NCBI GenBank assembly: GCA_004369045.1
Contig: ML213508.1
Location: forward strand, 224,183-288,182
Length of the DNA: 64,000 nucleotides
Source of the DNA: Heliocybe sulcata
Taxonomy: Eukaryota; Basidiomycota; Agaricomycetes; Gloeophyllales; Gloeophyllaceae
Reading direction: 5' to 3'
The number at the start of each line of letters is the position of its first letter. Positions within the stretch are counted from its first letter, which is position 1. Positions 34,820 through 46,342 of this stretch are shown piece by piece. The position numbers and the translations under genes are program-made. Under the pieces are notes generated by a model. It did not search any database. It worked only from the letters and a program-made list of their open reading frames with translations, and had not been told where the DNA came from.

Positions 34820-36874
34820 ATGGCAGATCATCTGCGGAAATATGAGAGTCTGTAAGTGTCGTCGCTCTGGTATAGCGATGTATGCATTGAAGAGACTAGG
34901 TTCACTTTAACGCCGCAGCGGATGCGAATGATTGTGGACGCGTTCAAGGACACCCTTGAGGCAGGCTTGGAAAAGCATGGGAATACTGTGGTACGTGTCA
35001 ATTTAAATGCGACTGTATAAACTCTCAGATGCCTGTAGCCGATGATCCCGACGTATGTATTTGGCTGGCCAACAGGCAACGAGACGGGCGAATATCTCGC
35101 GGTGGACCTGGGTGCGTGGATCGTGCTTCGATGAATTTAAAGCTTGAATCTAACAATATGCCTCTCAGGTGGTACCAACCTCCGTGTCTGTCTCGTCACC
35201 CTTCAGGGAGCCGGAAAGTTCGAGATTACACAGTCCAAGTACCGTTTAACAGAGGAGCAAAAGCAGGAGGATGGCCAGAAACTGTTCGACTTCTGCGCCG
35301 AGTGCTTGAAGACCTTCATCGACCAGCACGTCGGCGAGGAGCCTGGCATGATCAACCTCAAGCCTGGCGCCAAGCTCCCTCTCGGATTCACGGTACGTTT
35401 CGTCGCGTGCGAGCAGATCAACATGATCAATTGACTCGCCTGATCGGCCCAGTTCTCGTACCCTTGCTCGTTAGTGACTCTCACTTGAAAGGGTCATTTA
35501 ATTGCTGAGTATAACGCTTATGACTTCACAGACAGGACAGAATCGATCACGGCGAACTGATCCGATGGACCAAAGGCTTTGGGAATCCTAATACGGAAGG
35601 TCACGATGTGGCAGAGATGTTCCGCAAATCTCTCCAAAAATATGTGCGTGCACTCCACCACCTGTTGACGCACGATGCTCAGTGCAGTGTACAGGACGTC
35701 CCGGCCGACTTTATCTCGCTGACGTGCGACACGACCGGTACGCTAATAGCATCGCACTACGTGAACCCGAAGACGAAGATAGGCTGTATCTTCGGTACTG
35801 GGTGTAATGCTGCGTACATGGAGAAGGTGGTTGATATCCCCAAGATCAAGCACTTGGGAATCGCACAGGACGCCGAGGTTGCGATTAACTGTGAATACGT
35901 CAGACTTTTCTTGTCTCCTCGAAGGAACGCGGCATTCATCGTGTTTCGGATATAGGGTGCATTCGACTCTTTCGAGCACGAGCATCTGCCTCGGACGAAG
36001 TATGATCAAGTCGTGGATGAAACTTCGAACAAGCCCGGAGAGCAGGCTTACGAGGTGCGTTACCGGACGGTGATTCATGTCATTCCCACTACTGAACCTT
36101 CTCGATTCGTAGAAACTTATCTCCGGCCGTTACCTCGGCGAGATCATGCGTCTCGTCATCTGCGAGCTCATCGACGAGGGTGTCCTCTTCTTGGGTCAGG
36201 AGACATACAAGCTCGAGAAGGCCTATGCCTTCGACACGGCTTTCCTGTCTCTCATGGAGAGGTAATCGACTGCTCTACGGTTGCGTCGGCGATGTATTGA
36301 TGTCCTAATCCCAGTGACCCTACTGACGAGCTATTGATGATCATCGGCATCTTTACTCACTTCTTCGCGGTTGAGACGACGCTCGCGGAGCGCCAATTCT
36401 TCCGTGCTCTTGCGAAGCTCATTGGTCGCAGGGCCGCACGCCTGAGTGCCTGTGGCATCGCCGCGATTGTGAGCAAGATGGGTTACCTGGAGGAGGGGTG
36501 CTCGGTGGGCGCGGATGGCTCGCTGTACAACGTACGTCTTTGCAAACCTCGTGTGGTCATCTAGAATGAAGCTGAGTGACTCTCGCTCAGAAATACCCCG
36601 GTTTTGCGGATCGAATTCATGAGGGTCTGGTCGATGTCTTCGGAGATAAGGGCCGGTAAGTCGGGTGTGTGACTCTCACTTGTGTCATTTCGCTGAGGAA
36701 GGTACTCTCAGGAACATCGTTACATACCACGCAGAGGACGGAAGCGGTGTCGGTAGCGCCGTCATCGCAGGTACGTTGCAGTAGAACTGATTCGTCTCCT
36801 TCTTCGCTGACTCCCAATACTTCGCAGCTATGACCAAGGACAGGAAGGAGAAGGGGCTATATGTGAACGTGTAA
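34820..36874 (+). CDS. Hexokinase with Asn-to-Cys change in the glucose site
   Basis: About ten exons from ATG 34820 to TAA 36874 encode a standard fungal hexokinase: FGWPTGNETGEYLAVDLGGTNLRV (phosphate 1 loop), GFTFSYPCSQ, RWTKGFGNPN, FGTGCNAAYME, DETSNKPGEQAYE, ERQFFRALAKLIGRRAARLS, and EDGSGVGSAVIAAM. It would phosphorylate glucose or fructose with ATP at the start of glycolysis. The conserved Asn-Asp pair that contacts sugar (Asn204-Asp205 in human glucokinase) reads Cys-Asp here, in SLTCDTTGTL (near 35720-35750). The catalytic Asp is kept, as are Lys, the other Asn and both Glu contacts. The usual NCEWGAF reads NCEYGAF at a splice junction with donor GTCAGA. It may be a low-activity or sensor paralog. 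Confidence 0.88.
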
Positions 36875-37057
36875 GCCTCGCAGGCGGACTGTCTTGTGTA
36901 AGTTCTTGAAAAGAAGAAATAATGCATGTATACCTATAAGTAGCTAGAGTTGGTTGTATGCCCCGCACACCCGAAGGATATCATGTTATACCTCGAGTCC
37001 TTACTATAGACGAGCGCGAGCTTCCCTGAACTTCTTGTCTTGTTCGTGCGTACGACT

Positions 37058-38706
37058 TCACTTGCTTTGATGATTATTTTTAAGGAATTCATCGTAGCGT
37101 AGTACGGCGCCCAGCAACACGTTCGCTCCGGCTTGGCTACACGTAAGATATGAAGGTGTTCGTAAGATCGCGGACGGATCATTGTGGCATGACACTCACA
37201 TATCTTCCTGGGAGGAGTACTCTACCGGGTTGTGGGAGATACCGTCCTTGCACCGAATAAAGATCATGGCCGTAGGCACTTTCCTTGCTGTGTATACTCT
37301 AGCGAGCAGCATCATCAGCTCACATTTATCCCGGCAAGTGGTCTGGGAAGACGCACGAGTCGTGCCCAGCTCCACTAATCATCTCCTTAAACTTCCCGCT
37401 CTCCACCTCTCGGGCACTTCTCCGCACCATCTCTACCGCGGTCTCGTCGAAGGCCGTCTTCGGGCAGCGCCATATGCGGTCCCAAACCTCGATCTTCACC
37501 CCGTCGTTCCCCGCTATCTCCCTGCATGCCGCTTCCAGGCGCTCTTCCAGCTGCGCAAGGAGCTCATTGGACGACGCGCGCGCGTCGATGTTGAACTGTA
37601 CCCGGCCGGCGAGGGTGTTGATCGATTGCGGGGTGGAGTTGATAACGGCCACGGAGGCGAGGGAGCCGGGCAGGGAGAGAGCTTGGGCGTTGATGGACTG
37701 GATCATTTTTGCAGCGCAGAGAAGGCTGGGTGATATGCCGTCTGCAGTGAAGTTATGACAGGCAGTCGAAGGGTACTTACGTGTCTGCACGCATATTCAT
37801 TGGCGTGGTGCCGCAGTGCTGCTCGCGCCCGCGGAGAACGACGTTGTACCAGTTCATGGATTGGACTCCCTATAAAGACTATGAATATTCGGTGCTATTT
37901 GGACAGTCAGGTGTGGACCTTACGGTGACTACGCCGACACGCAAATCCTCCGCTTCCAGCGCAGGTCCTTGTTCGATATGGACCTCGAAGTGGGCAGATA
38001 ATGGGTCGGCCTCGTAGGAACACTCAGTGTCTCCGAGGAACCCGATGCGCTCGAGCTCGGATTTCACGGTCTTTCCGGAAGCGTCTGAGCGCGAGTGTCT
38101 GCTCTTATGAGTAGGGCTAGACGAAGGTACATTAGGGCGATGCCTACCCATGCTCTAGCGAAAAAGCCCCGCCCCAGACTCCGCTGGCCAGCATGGCAGG
38201 TGGGAACCTTGCGCCCTGGAACCACTGATAAATGCAAGGTGTGACATCCGAATTGAACACAAGCATACCTCTTCGTTTGTCCAGTTCACGACAGCAATAG
38301 GAGCGTATGTCTCCAGTTGATTGTCGTGTATAGTCCGAAGAGCTTCCAGAGCTGACAGCACGCCGACTATACCATCGTATTTTCCTCCAGCTGGCTGAGT
38401 ATCAAGGTGTGAGCCCATTCCAATGGGTGGTAAAGAGTTGTTCTTCCCCGGTCTGGTGGCGAAGATATTACCTATACACGGTATCAATAAGATCCACAAT
38501 AGCGAGTAGTACCTCTACCTACCCATCTGGTCCACTTTCACGGTGCACCCGCAGGCATTGACTTGTTCGACAAACCATTCTCTCACCCGCCTGTCATCAT
38601 CATTCAATGACAATCGATTCATTCCGCCATCTGGCGTGGCTCCCCACTGGCATGATTCGGAAAACGACGAGGCGAGGCGAGCTGCTGCGACACGGAGCGA
38701 AGTCAT
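37058..38706 (-). CDS. M20-family amidohydrolase (N-carbamoyl-amino-acid hydrolase / beta-ureidopropionase type)
   Basis: Starts at ATG 38706 (MTSLRVAAARLASSF). RLSLNDDDRRVREWF is the conserved entry. GMGSHLDTQPAGGKYDGIVGVL supplies the His and the bridging Asp of the binuclear metal site, VVNWTNEEG the Glu pair and VHIEQGPALE the next His. CGTTPMNMRADT precedes the dimerisation domain. The C-terminal metal His lies in MISGAGHDS, and an exon with ARKVPTAMIFIRCKDGISHNP follows. The last exon ends at TGA 37058. Family members hydrolyse N-carbamoyl amino acids, ureidopropionate or allantoate, releasing CO2 and ammonia in pyrimidine or purine breakdown. The exact substrate cannot be set from sequence. 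Confidence 0.85.
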
Positions 38707-39100
38707 TGATTTCTAGAGGATGCAAGATGACTTGGAAACGTACCTTTTATCTAGGAATCCCGTCAAAATCCCGTAGGAAGCTTGTAATTATAGCCCGGAG
38801 AAGTCAATGGCAAGATAATGGACCAGTCCACAGCCACAGCATGCGTGACCATTATCGGAAGTTTGTGTCGTGAGAAGTTTAGGTCGCTCTTGCGCCACTT
38901 CGCCTGCCAGTGCCGCTTTCGTCCACTTATGATGTCCAGAAGTCCAAAAGAGCGTTTGCCTTTCTCTTCAGCCGCAGTTCGACCTCTGGAGTTTCCAAGC
39001 GGTTATTACGGTCGATGTCCTCTCAGGCGTGCGTTAAACCGCATTCATCTTTCCGTGCTGCAGTCAGTAGGTTCTGACCCCATGTAGGCACCCTTACCAG
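38707..39100. other. Intergenic, 394 bp
   Basis: Between the M20 hydrolase start and the kinase-like gene, so a divergent promoter region. Nothing recognised. Confidence 0.45.
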
Positions 39101-40129
39101 ATGGAGACGACGCTGCAAGTGCAGTATTACCCAGATTACCAGACTTCGGCTCGACCACGAACCATACGTATGGCCATCGAAAAGCCTTACACCCCGTTCA
39201 CAATGAGCCAAGTACTGCTCGTCAAGAATCTGGATATGTCCTTGGAGGATCTTCCTGCCCAGTTCATTCTGAAGCTCTTTGACCGTCGTTTTATTGAGCG
39301 TCCCATCGATTGTGATTGGGTGCCATTGATTGAGAGTACTCTTCAGGTGATTGGAGCCAAAATCAATGCCGGAAAACGTCCGGATACGGCTGACGACTTT
39401 GAGAGCGGTTATATCTCTGATTGGGAGCCGTGGAAGAAGGAGAAATACGTGGTCTCGCTTCTGAAGGAACGTTAGCAAAATGAACAAGGGGCCTATCGCC
39501 GGTTGCGGATTTTGCAGGGCACCAGCATCCCACGCTTCTACGGGACCATCCATCTGGAAAGTCCAAGCCAGACATACGACATTGTTCATCCCGTCTTGAG
39601 CAGCGTTTTCGGGATCGCCATGGAGTACATAGACGGGCATACCTTGGAAGATGTCCAGCAAGATAGCGAGCTATCTCAGGCCAGACGCGAGGAAATGGCG
39701 CAGTCTGTCTTGACGGTAGTTCGGGCTGCTCGGAAACTCGGTGTCGTTCACGCAGACATCAGGTCGCCAAATATTATGTTTCGCCGCCCGGACCTGTCAG
39801 CCGTTCTTATCGACTTCGTTCATATCGCCCTGCGTGGCAGCAGCATGTCCGATATCGAATGGGCAAGGGAGGTGCGGTCATGGTCAGCGATGCGCGCCAC
39901 ACGGTTCCTGTTGGAAGACGCGAGGATGCATGATCCCACTCCGGTGGCACAGTTGGCGCGGAACGTACAGGCTGACAAACTTACGGGTTGGAAAACATAC
40001 AATGAGCAGAGGGAGAAGATGGATCCTTCCAGGAGGGACAAATACTATGTCCGCATCCACACTCCAGGGCCTGACTGGATTCCAGTCGATGATGAAGACG
40101 GCACTATCCACCAGTGGCATATCCGTTGA
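39101..40129 (+). pseudogene. Atypical protein-kinase-like gene interrupted by an in-frame TAG
   Basis: One frame runs from ATG 39101 to TGA 40129 except for a TAG at 39473-39475. Before it, FILKLFDRRFIERPIDCDW resembles the beta-strand region that holds the kinase lysine. After it come PRFYGTI, FGIAMEYIDGHTLEDV (hinge), GVVHADIRSPNIMF (catalytic loop, HAD in place of HRD, Asn kept) and VLIDFVHIALRG (DFV in place of DFG). Fungal kinase-like proteins of this kind are widespread and their substrates are unknown. No GT-AG pair removes the stop, and no ATG lies close after it. It could be a young pseudogene, a readthrough gene or an assembly error. A more decayed copy sits at 33050-33700. Confidence 0.65.
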
Positions 40130-40475
40130 TGGTATATCAGGCCTGGAGCCAGGTTGGTGGATTATGATGACATGTAGCCGCGAACGTTCTTCAAACGTAT
40201 TCGATGCGGCCAGTCTAGGACTCTTGATTGCCATCGGCCACTAGGCCATTTTCCTTGAGCAGGCACGAGAAGCAGCAGTCGTCTTGCCTCCACTCTTTGC
40301 AAGACGACACTTTCGCACCACCGAACATGGAAGAAAAGAGCCTCTGCATCCGTGAAATCTAGTAACCATGCATGTCGGACACGATAATCTATTGATCGTA
40401 TTCCTTTCTGGAACCTTCAGCTGTCATCTCAGAAGGACATTGCCGACTCTTTATATCATCCACGGTGCTCTAGCA
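40130..40475. other. Intergenic, 346 bp between convergent genes
   Basis: 3' flanks of the kinase-like gene (plus strand) and the HAD gene (minus strand). No further feature is seen. Confidence 0.45.
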
Positions 40476-41623
40476 TCAAATGTTACCCACCAGTACCTCG
40501 GACAATTCCTCCAGACTGCCAACCGTGAACGTGGGCTTCGTAACCAGTATCTCTGCAAGCTGCTCGCTACCCTCCAGACTTCCGTCGCGACGCACCCACG
40601 CGGTAGGCGTTCCAAGCAGCGTAGACGGCTCAATACACCGGTAGCCGCCAGTGCTCACCATCAATATTTGCTTCGGAGTCGCGTGGAATTTGTCTCCGCA
40701 CAGGCGAATGGTGTCCTTGTAGGGATCCTCATCCTGCGTGAAAATCCCGCGGACGGAAGGAGTGTCTACGATGGCGTCGAACTGGAACCCGTCCTCCAAG
40801 AGTGGGCGTATAGCGGTGAAGGTGCTGCGATCGACGTTTGGTAAAGCGACGATACGGTAACCCTTCGTCTGGAGCTTCTTCAGCGCGGTACCGGCATCAG
40901 GCCATACCTTCCACCTCGGCGCTCGCACTTTCGTAAGCGGATGGATCTGGCCTGCATCGAGGAGTGAGAGCCTCGCAGACTCCACCAGATCGAAGTACGT
41001 TAGTGTCGTATTCGAGCGGATAGTCTTTGCTTCCTGCTCCAGGTATCGCCTTAGAAGATCCATGGCTAAGTGACCGTCCCTCTGTTTTCCCTCCGTCCTG
41101 GGATACAGCATCTCCAACAGTGCTCCTTCACGATCCTGTTCGTACGAGTCAGTGTTTGAAGGCCTGCGACAGCGCTTGCGACGTACGATGAGGGTGCCGA
41201 AGACATCGAAGCATATGATTCGGATATCCGAAGCGTCTGGAGTAGAAAATTCTTCCGGAGGTTCAGGGAGATCCGGATCCCAGTCCTCATCGTTGTCGTC
41301 ATCTTCCCAACCCACCGGACCAGGTATATCTTCGGGGTTTATGACAATGGTAGCTGGGGACTCGCCATCAATAGGGACGGCCAGTTCGTGCAGACTAAAG
41401 GCTGCTTGGCTCTTTGACCAATCTGTCTCGTTGTCGATCCCCTGGCGTAAGTCTGCAAACTCAGATGCGGGAATGGCTGTGACCTAATCATCGAAAGCAT
41501 CAGAGTGGCGGATCAACGCTTATAGGGTGGCCTTACCGTGCGAGACTGTCGAACGTACGCTATTGTGGACTTTGCACCAGACCACGAATAGTCATAGACA
41601 ATACTACAGGATGAGGAACTCAT
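40476..41623 (-). CDS. HAD-superfamily hydrolase (haloacid-dehalogenase-like)
   Basis: Exon 1 (41537-41623) and exon 2 (40476-41483) give 364 residues. The first 115 or so are acidic and disordered (WEDDDNDEDWDPDLPEPPEEF). The catalytic core opens with IICFDVFGTLI, motif I with nucleophile Asp, typical of L-2-haloacid-dehalogenase-type enzymes. The cap follows, then a KGYRIVALPNVD motif II region, a Lys in DPYKDTIRL (motif III), and a final STGGYRCIEPSTLLGTPTAWVRR segment. That last segment replaces the usual SNxxxD motif IV with a weaker version, so metal binding may be reduced. The substrate is not predictable; fungal relatives act on phosphorylated or halogenated small molecules. Confidence 0.75.
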
Positions 41624-41665
41624 CTCAGCTGCCCAGTTCAAAAATGGGTGGCTCCCCGTCAGTAC

Positions 41666-42319
41666 TCACCGTTTCAATTTTTCGAGTTCTTCATATGGGC
41701 CGGTAAGATTCACAAGTTCCAGCCCTTGTTCATCTATATCGTTTACTTCGATGTCGTGCCAAGCTGGTCTACTGAGCGTTTCAGTATGCGGTCGACCACT
41801 GAATGTGTCCCATTTGGATCCGACGGGCTCGGGACCTCCAGTGCCGCGCGAGATTTTCTCTTGGTCACGCCGCCACTGTCCGATGGCCATGTCGTCCTTC
41901 CTGAGGTACTGGAGCAGTCGTTCACGATCTTCCTGTCCAATAACATGGTCGTCTGGGTGGGAAGGTATGTCTGGCTGGGCTGGCATTCTAATCGCACCGC
42001 TAGTGTGAAAATACAGCGTCCCGACGAATGGTAGGGGAGGATCTATGCGAATCGGAGGACGAGGACCCTCGGTGTTGGGCCATATTGGCACGTAAAATGG
42101 TGATCCGTTCGGAGGCCTAGAGTCGGAGATGATGACGAGACATTCGTCCTCCCGAGGATGACGTGGCGACATATCTTTCACGGGAAACTTGAGAGCCAGG
42201 AAAGGCTGCGTTGATACCCTCTCAGCAGCTTGGATAGGTGGGGGAGAGCGTAGCCAGGCTAGATGCTTGCTGGGTAGCAGCCTGGCCGTCACAAAGGAAT
42301 ACTGCAAAGGACGCGCCAT
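41666..42319 (-). CDS. Hypothetical protein, 217 residues
   Basis: A single open exon from ATG 42319 (MARPLQYSFVTARLL) to TGA 41666. I recognise no domain. The protein is rich in Pro, Arg and Asp, with charged stretches and the motif PREDECLVIISDSRPPNGSP. It ends 42 bp before the HAD gene on the same strand. A donor-like CGGTGAGT overlaps its stop, but every tested join to the HAD frame creates an early stop, so I keep it separate. The uninterrupted length favours a real gene, but no homology supports it. Confidence 0.45.
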   Translation of the reverse strand: MARPLQYSFVTARLLPSKHLAWLRSPPPIQAAERVSTQPFLALKFPVKDMSPRHPREDECLVIISDSRPPNGSPFYVPIWPNTEGPRPPIRIDPPLPFVGTLYFHTSGAIRMPAQPDIPSHPDDHVIGQEDRERLLQYLRKDDMAIGQWRRDQEKISRGTGGPEPVGSKWDTFSGRPHTETLSRPAWHDIEVNDIDEQGLELVNLTGPYEELEKLKR

Positions 42320-43979
42320 AGCAGAAGAACAAAGGCTGAGAGTGTGTGGTATATAATGGGACCTGTGTTAGAAAGGCTATCGCACTTGTAGGGCACCGCC
42401 AGATAAACCCAAGCCTTATCTTCAGTGAGGCTGCGCTCGCAAGTGGACAATCAAGTAATAGGGACCAGGTGTTGATCACCGTCACCGAATCAGCCGACAA
42501 TAATCAGATGTCAAGCGGGAGTATGACTAGGCGACGACCAGCCATCGATATACATAACCTTAAGTTGTGTAATGGGATGCTGTGCTCTTGGGAAACCGGG
42601 ACCCACAAGCAACAAAGCTCGGCAATGTCATTTGCAGGCCGGTTCTCACGTCCTTGTAATGGTTCAGGCCGGCTCAGCCAGTAGCCGTAGAAGACGACAA
42701 CATTTCATACCACTTAGCATGATCAGGTCCTTGACTGGCTTGGGGAAATACTCGGCGACCGGTGATGGATGGACGTCCCCTAGAATCTAGAGACGCGGCC
42801 TCCGCAAACTGAAGGTTGAAGCTTCACAAACGGCGCTCTTGCACATCAATGTAAAGTTCGCAAGGTCTTCAGTTGCAGTGATGTTGCGCCTCACTCTTCA
42901 GAGAGATCTAGGCTGTTCTGTCTTGGACGCTGATGTTGGAGTAAAGGCGATATTCAGTCCCGTCTCCTCTTGAGCTGAGTTGTTCCAATGCCTATCTTAG
43001 TACCGCGGACGAATGACGCGAGCTCTCTCTAGAGTCTAGATTCCACTGTGCTTCCGTTTCTGCTAATGTATGCCATATCCAGGATTAGTTTTCGCCACGA
43101 GATTTTTCCCTGATCGTTGCCTGAACCTGCGCGATTCTTAAGCGCTCTAGACTGTCTTAGACAAGTATCCCGAGGACTTCATCGGACGTAAACAGCTCTC
43201 GTAAGTGTTCCGGACCAAACTTTACTTTTGGTGGACCCAAGATTTGCTACGCTGATGCGGCTCTGCTTCTAGAATAGGCGTGACGAGGGTCATCAACGGC
43301 AGCGCTGAACAGCGTGAATTACGACGGTTGGGGACGTCCGCTTGTTTTCTGCCCTCTGATGCGCCGGGAAGTGCTCCTTCGCTACAAGTTGGGGCATCAC
43401 AGATGTGCAGTTAGCCTCGTACGTGTCTTCTGCTTTTGACGAAAAACGGGGTTCTCTTGGGCTACTACCGTAATGCACCTAGCCGTTGTCTGAAATCATG
43501 AAACCCTTGTCTACGAGACGGAAGCGTGGTGTCTAGTATTATTTGACAAGATGTCTGTTTGCCCGTGGCAGATCCGCCTAGGACTGGCGGTGCTACTGAC
43601 CATCTCTGCAAGGTGTCGCCCTGAACATGGCGAAGATACTTTGTTCCATACTCGCAGTAGTCCTTCTCGGGCGGGTTCCACCGCCCCAGCTGCTCCCACG
43701 ACGCAATGCATCTGGTACCTCACAAGGCTGATGCAGAAGTCTTTTAGTGAACTCAGCTTACACCGTCTGTCGCTTTGTTATGAACAAGGAGATTATTTGT
43801 AAAGCCTTGTAATACTTTCCATGATCGCTCACTTGCAGAGCACCATGGAGAATGCCCAGGGAGAATGGAGAAATTCTATATAAAGGAGGTACGATGCAGC
43901 ATTCATATCAACATCGACTGTAGAAACTTACATACCTTCACTAGACCTCCACACATTAACTTCGGGACGCCTCTACGCG
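42320..43979. other. Intergenic, 1.7 kb
   Basis: No convincing gene. Frames at 42346-42790 and 43293-43802 are short and overlapping, with no family features. Confidence 0.45.
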
Positions 43980-44627
43980 ATGAGCGAGTTTCAGGCTGGC
44001 CAAGTCATTCGTCTCCGCCCGACCCGGCAGGTCTTTGCGACCTCCTCTGGCTCCTGGTCGGGCAACCCAGCGCACTACAACAGACCCGTGATTGTTACCT
44101 TTAGCCAGGATGGTGATCTTTGCATTGCTCCTCTGCTCGGCGCAAAGCAAAGGCACGGGCGATGGGGTCCTAAACCGAGGGTGAGATACCCCGATTACTG
44201 TTCGCCCTTCAGCATCATATTAATGGAATATCTAGATGACCCATGAGTGGTGGAACCCCGTTGATATGATCAATTTCCATGGCCCTCCCAGAGATGACGC
44301 CCAGATCGCCCGCGCTCCTATTCGCGTGCGTTGCTACCAGCAGGGCTTGCCTCAGGGGTACCACTTTAAGCCTAGCTATGTCTGGGTCGGCGACAGCGGG
44401 CAATGGTTTCGGAGCGATGAGGTGAACGCCCATACTGTCCAATCTCTGGATTCTGCATACCAACTTGCTTCCGACGCTCTGCAATCGATGGCGGCTCAGA
44501 ACGCGTTTTGTAAGTTACAATATGTCGTTCATGGAGCGATTCTAATCCAGTCATTCAGGGGCCCGTTATCTCCCGCCTCCTTACTAGAGCCGCCCATCGC
44601 AGCAGATGGGATGCATTGCATGCTTGA
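43980..44627 (+). CDS. Hypothetical protein, 183 residues
   Basis: Three exons (43980-44180, 44236-44509, 44551-44627) join in frame with GT-AG introns of 55 and 41 bp and end at TGA 44627. The start reads MSEFQAGQVIRLRP and later parts include SYVWVGDSGQWFRSDEVNAH and ALQSMAAQNAFF. It has no signal peptide or membrane segment. It resembles small fungal proteins of unknown function with Trp-rich turns; I cannot name a family. It lies in the same orientation as the CK1-like gene, 385 bp upstream of it. Confidence 0.5.
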
Positions 44628-45012
44628 CATTTATTGTTTTGCTTATCCTCTCGTCTCCGTCCGTTCTGAGTTACATATATTCTATCCGATCATTTATAGT
44701 TGTTTATCTTCTCTTGTATCACCTGGAGTGACACCGGACTCAAGCCTTGTGGATGGTATCATATGCGCTGGGGAGCCTGCCACTTATATTTATAGCAATG
44801 ATTAATGAGCGCTGAGCGCTGAGCGCCGATGATGAAATGTTCTATCTGATGCATCATGCAGTATTCAAATATTCAAGGTTAAGGTTCCTCGGATACACAT
44901 AGCTGCATACGTCGAAGCCCGCAATGCCCGCAATACCGAGTTCTTAATGGTCCGTACCTCCTGACAGATAATATCCGTACTTCACTTCGCACCCTCTAAG
45001 TTCGAAGAGGCG
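44628..45012. other. Intergenic, 385 bp
   Basis: Upstream region of the CK1-like gene. It contains the third GCGCTCAGC tandem. Confidence 0.45.
44806..44826. repeat. GCGCTGAGC tandem motif, copy 3 (reverse orientation)
   Basis: The repeat unit GAGCGCTGA occurs twice with a partial third, the reverse complement of the motif at 10231-10248. Confidence 0.45.
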
Positions 45013-46152
45013 ATGTTACCCTCGGTGGGCTTCAAAGTACCACGCTTCCGAGTGAACGGCCTCTGGGAGCTGACCGGAAGTCTCGGTGGGGGCAGCTTTG
45101 GTAAGTGCCTGCGCAGCAGATAACGTAGAAACTCTCATCTAACCTGGATCAAAAGGGGCGGTTTATTCTGCGAGACAACTGTTGACGGGCGAGGAGGTTG
45201 CTATCAAGATAGAGCGGGCGGAGAGCAAGTACAAACCTGCCGTTCTTCCCTATGAAGGCGCAGTCTACCACCAACTGCAAGGGTGCTTTGGGATACCTGA
45301 ATTGCACTGGTCGGGACGGGAGAAGGACGCCAATATAATTGTAACCACCATGCTTGGCCCGAACCTGGAGAGCTTGAGGCGTTTTTGTTGCGGCAGATTC
45401 ACTCTGAAGACAGTCGTTATGCTCGCGGACCAGATGGTATTCAACGTCGAGCACGTCGCATATTGTATGCTGACACTCTTCTGGATACTCTAGCTGTCTC
45501 GCGTGGAAAGCGTTCATTCACGCGGTTTACTCTCGCGCGACCTTAAGCCTGACAATTTCGCGATGGGTCGCGGAAAGTGGTCGAACCTACTATGTCTCTT
45601 CGACTTCGGCCTCGCCAAACTCTATGTCAACCCCGTCACTGGAGAACATATCCAGTTCAGACAGGGGAAAGAGGGGCTTGGGGCACCACGCTATGCCAGC
45701 GTGAACGTTCATCTTGGATACGGTGGGTCCCCCCTAACTTGACGAGCTACGATAGTTTGACGGACAATATACCATGTTTAGAGCAAGGCCGGCGAGATGA
45801 CCTGGAGAGTCTCGTGTTCATCTTCATATATTTTCTGAAAGGAAGACTACCCTGGCAGGGGTTCTTCGCTCCTAGTATCCCCGACAAGCTGAAGCGCATT
45901 GGCGAGATGAAGTCGTTGGATCATGAGGCAATCCGGACGGCTTTGGAAGGTTGTCCACCAGAGTTCCGAGCATGGCTGGAGTATTGCCGAGGCCTCGAGT
46001 TCGCTCAGCAGCCAGACTATGAGTATTTGAGGGGACTCTTGCGAGGGATAATGGATGGAAACGGATGGGAATTTGACTCCGTCTGGGACTGGAGCGAAGG
46101 CGTAGAAACGGAGACTGGTAATATCCTTCCAGAATGTTATAAGATACAGTAG
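45013..46152 (+). CDS. Casein-kinase-1-like protein kinase
   Basis: ATG 45013 to TAG 46152 in four exons gives about 310 residues. The glycine loop is GSLGGGSFG, the ATP lysine is in EEVAIKIE, the hinge follows VTTMLGPNLESL, and LLCLFDFGLAKLY carries an intact DFG. The catalytic loop reads LLSRDLKPDNFAM: the His of HRD is Ser, while the Asp, Lys and Asn are kept. [25 protein letters not shown] is the CK1 signature in place of the APE region. Such kinases phosphorylate Ser/Thr in many pathways. The lack of a long C-terminal tail or lipid motif sets it apart from Yck-type CK1. This is likely one of the expanded, diverged CK1-like genes of Agaricomycetes. Confidence 0.82.
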
Positions 46153-46342
46153 GTGTAGGTGTCAGATATATGGTGTGAGTCGGGAGTGATATTGAACGTA
46201 GGAAATACGTTGACAATGATGCGCAATGGAATGGAGGTTGCGTAACCTCGCGAAGGGTATCCGCGTGTCCCTAGAGCGCATGTTATTACCAAGACATGGC
46301 GGATCACGGTTCTGTTACGCACTAGTATGCTAAGCGAACGGT

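Noticed and set aside
36685-37182. Minus frames near the hexokinase 3' end
   Set aside because: Antisense to hexokinase and M20 exons, no independent support.
41624-42319. Fusion of the 217-residue frame with the HAD protein
   Set aside because: The only donor near its end (CGGTGAGT) gives stop codons with every AG acceptor before the HAD ATG.
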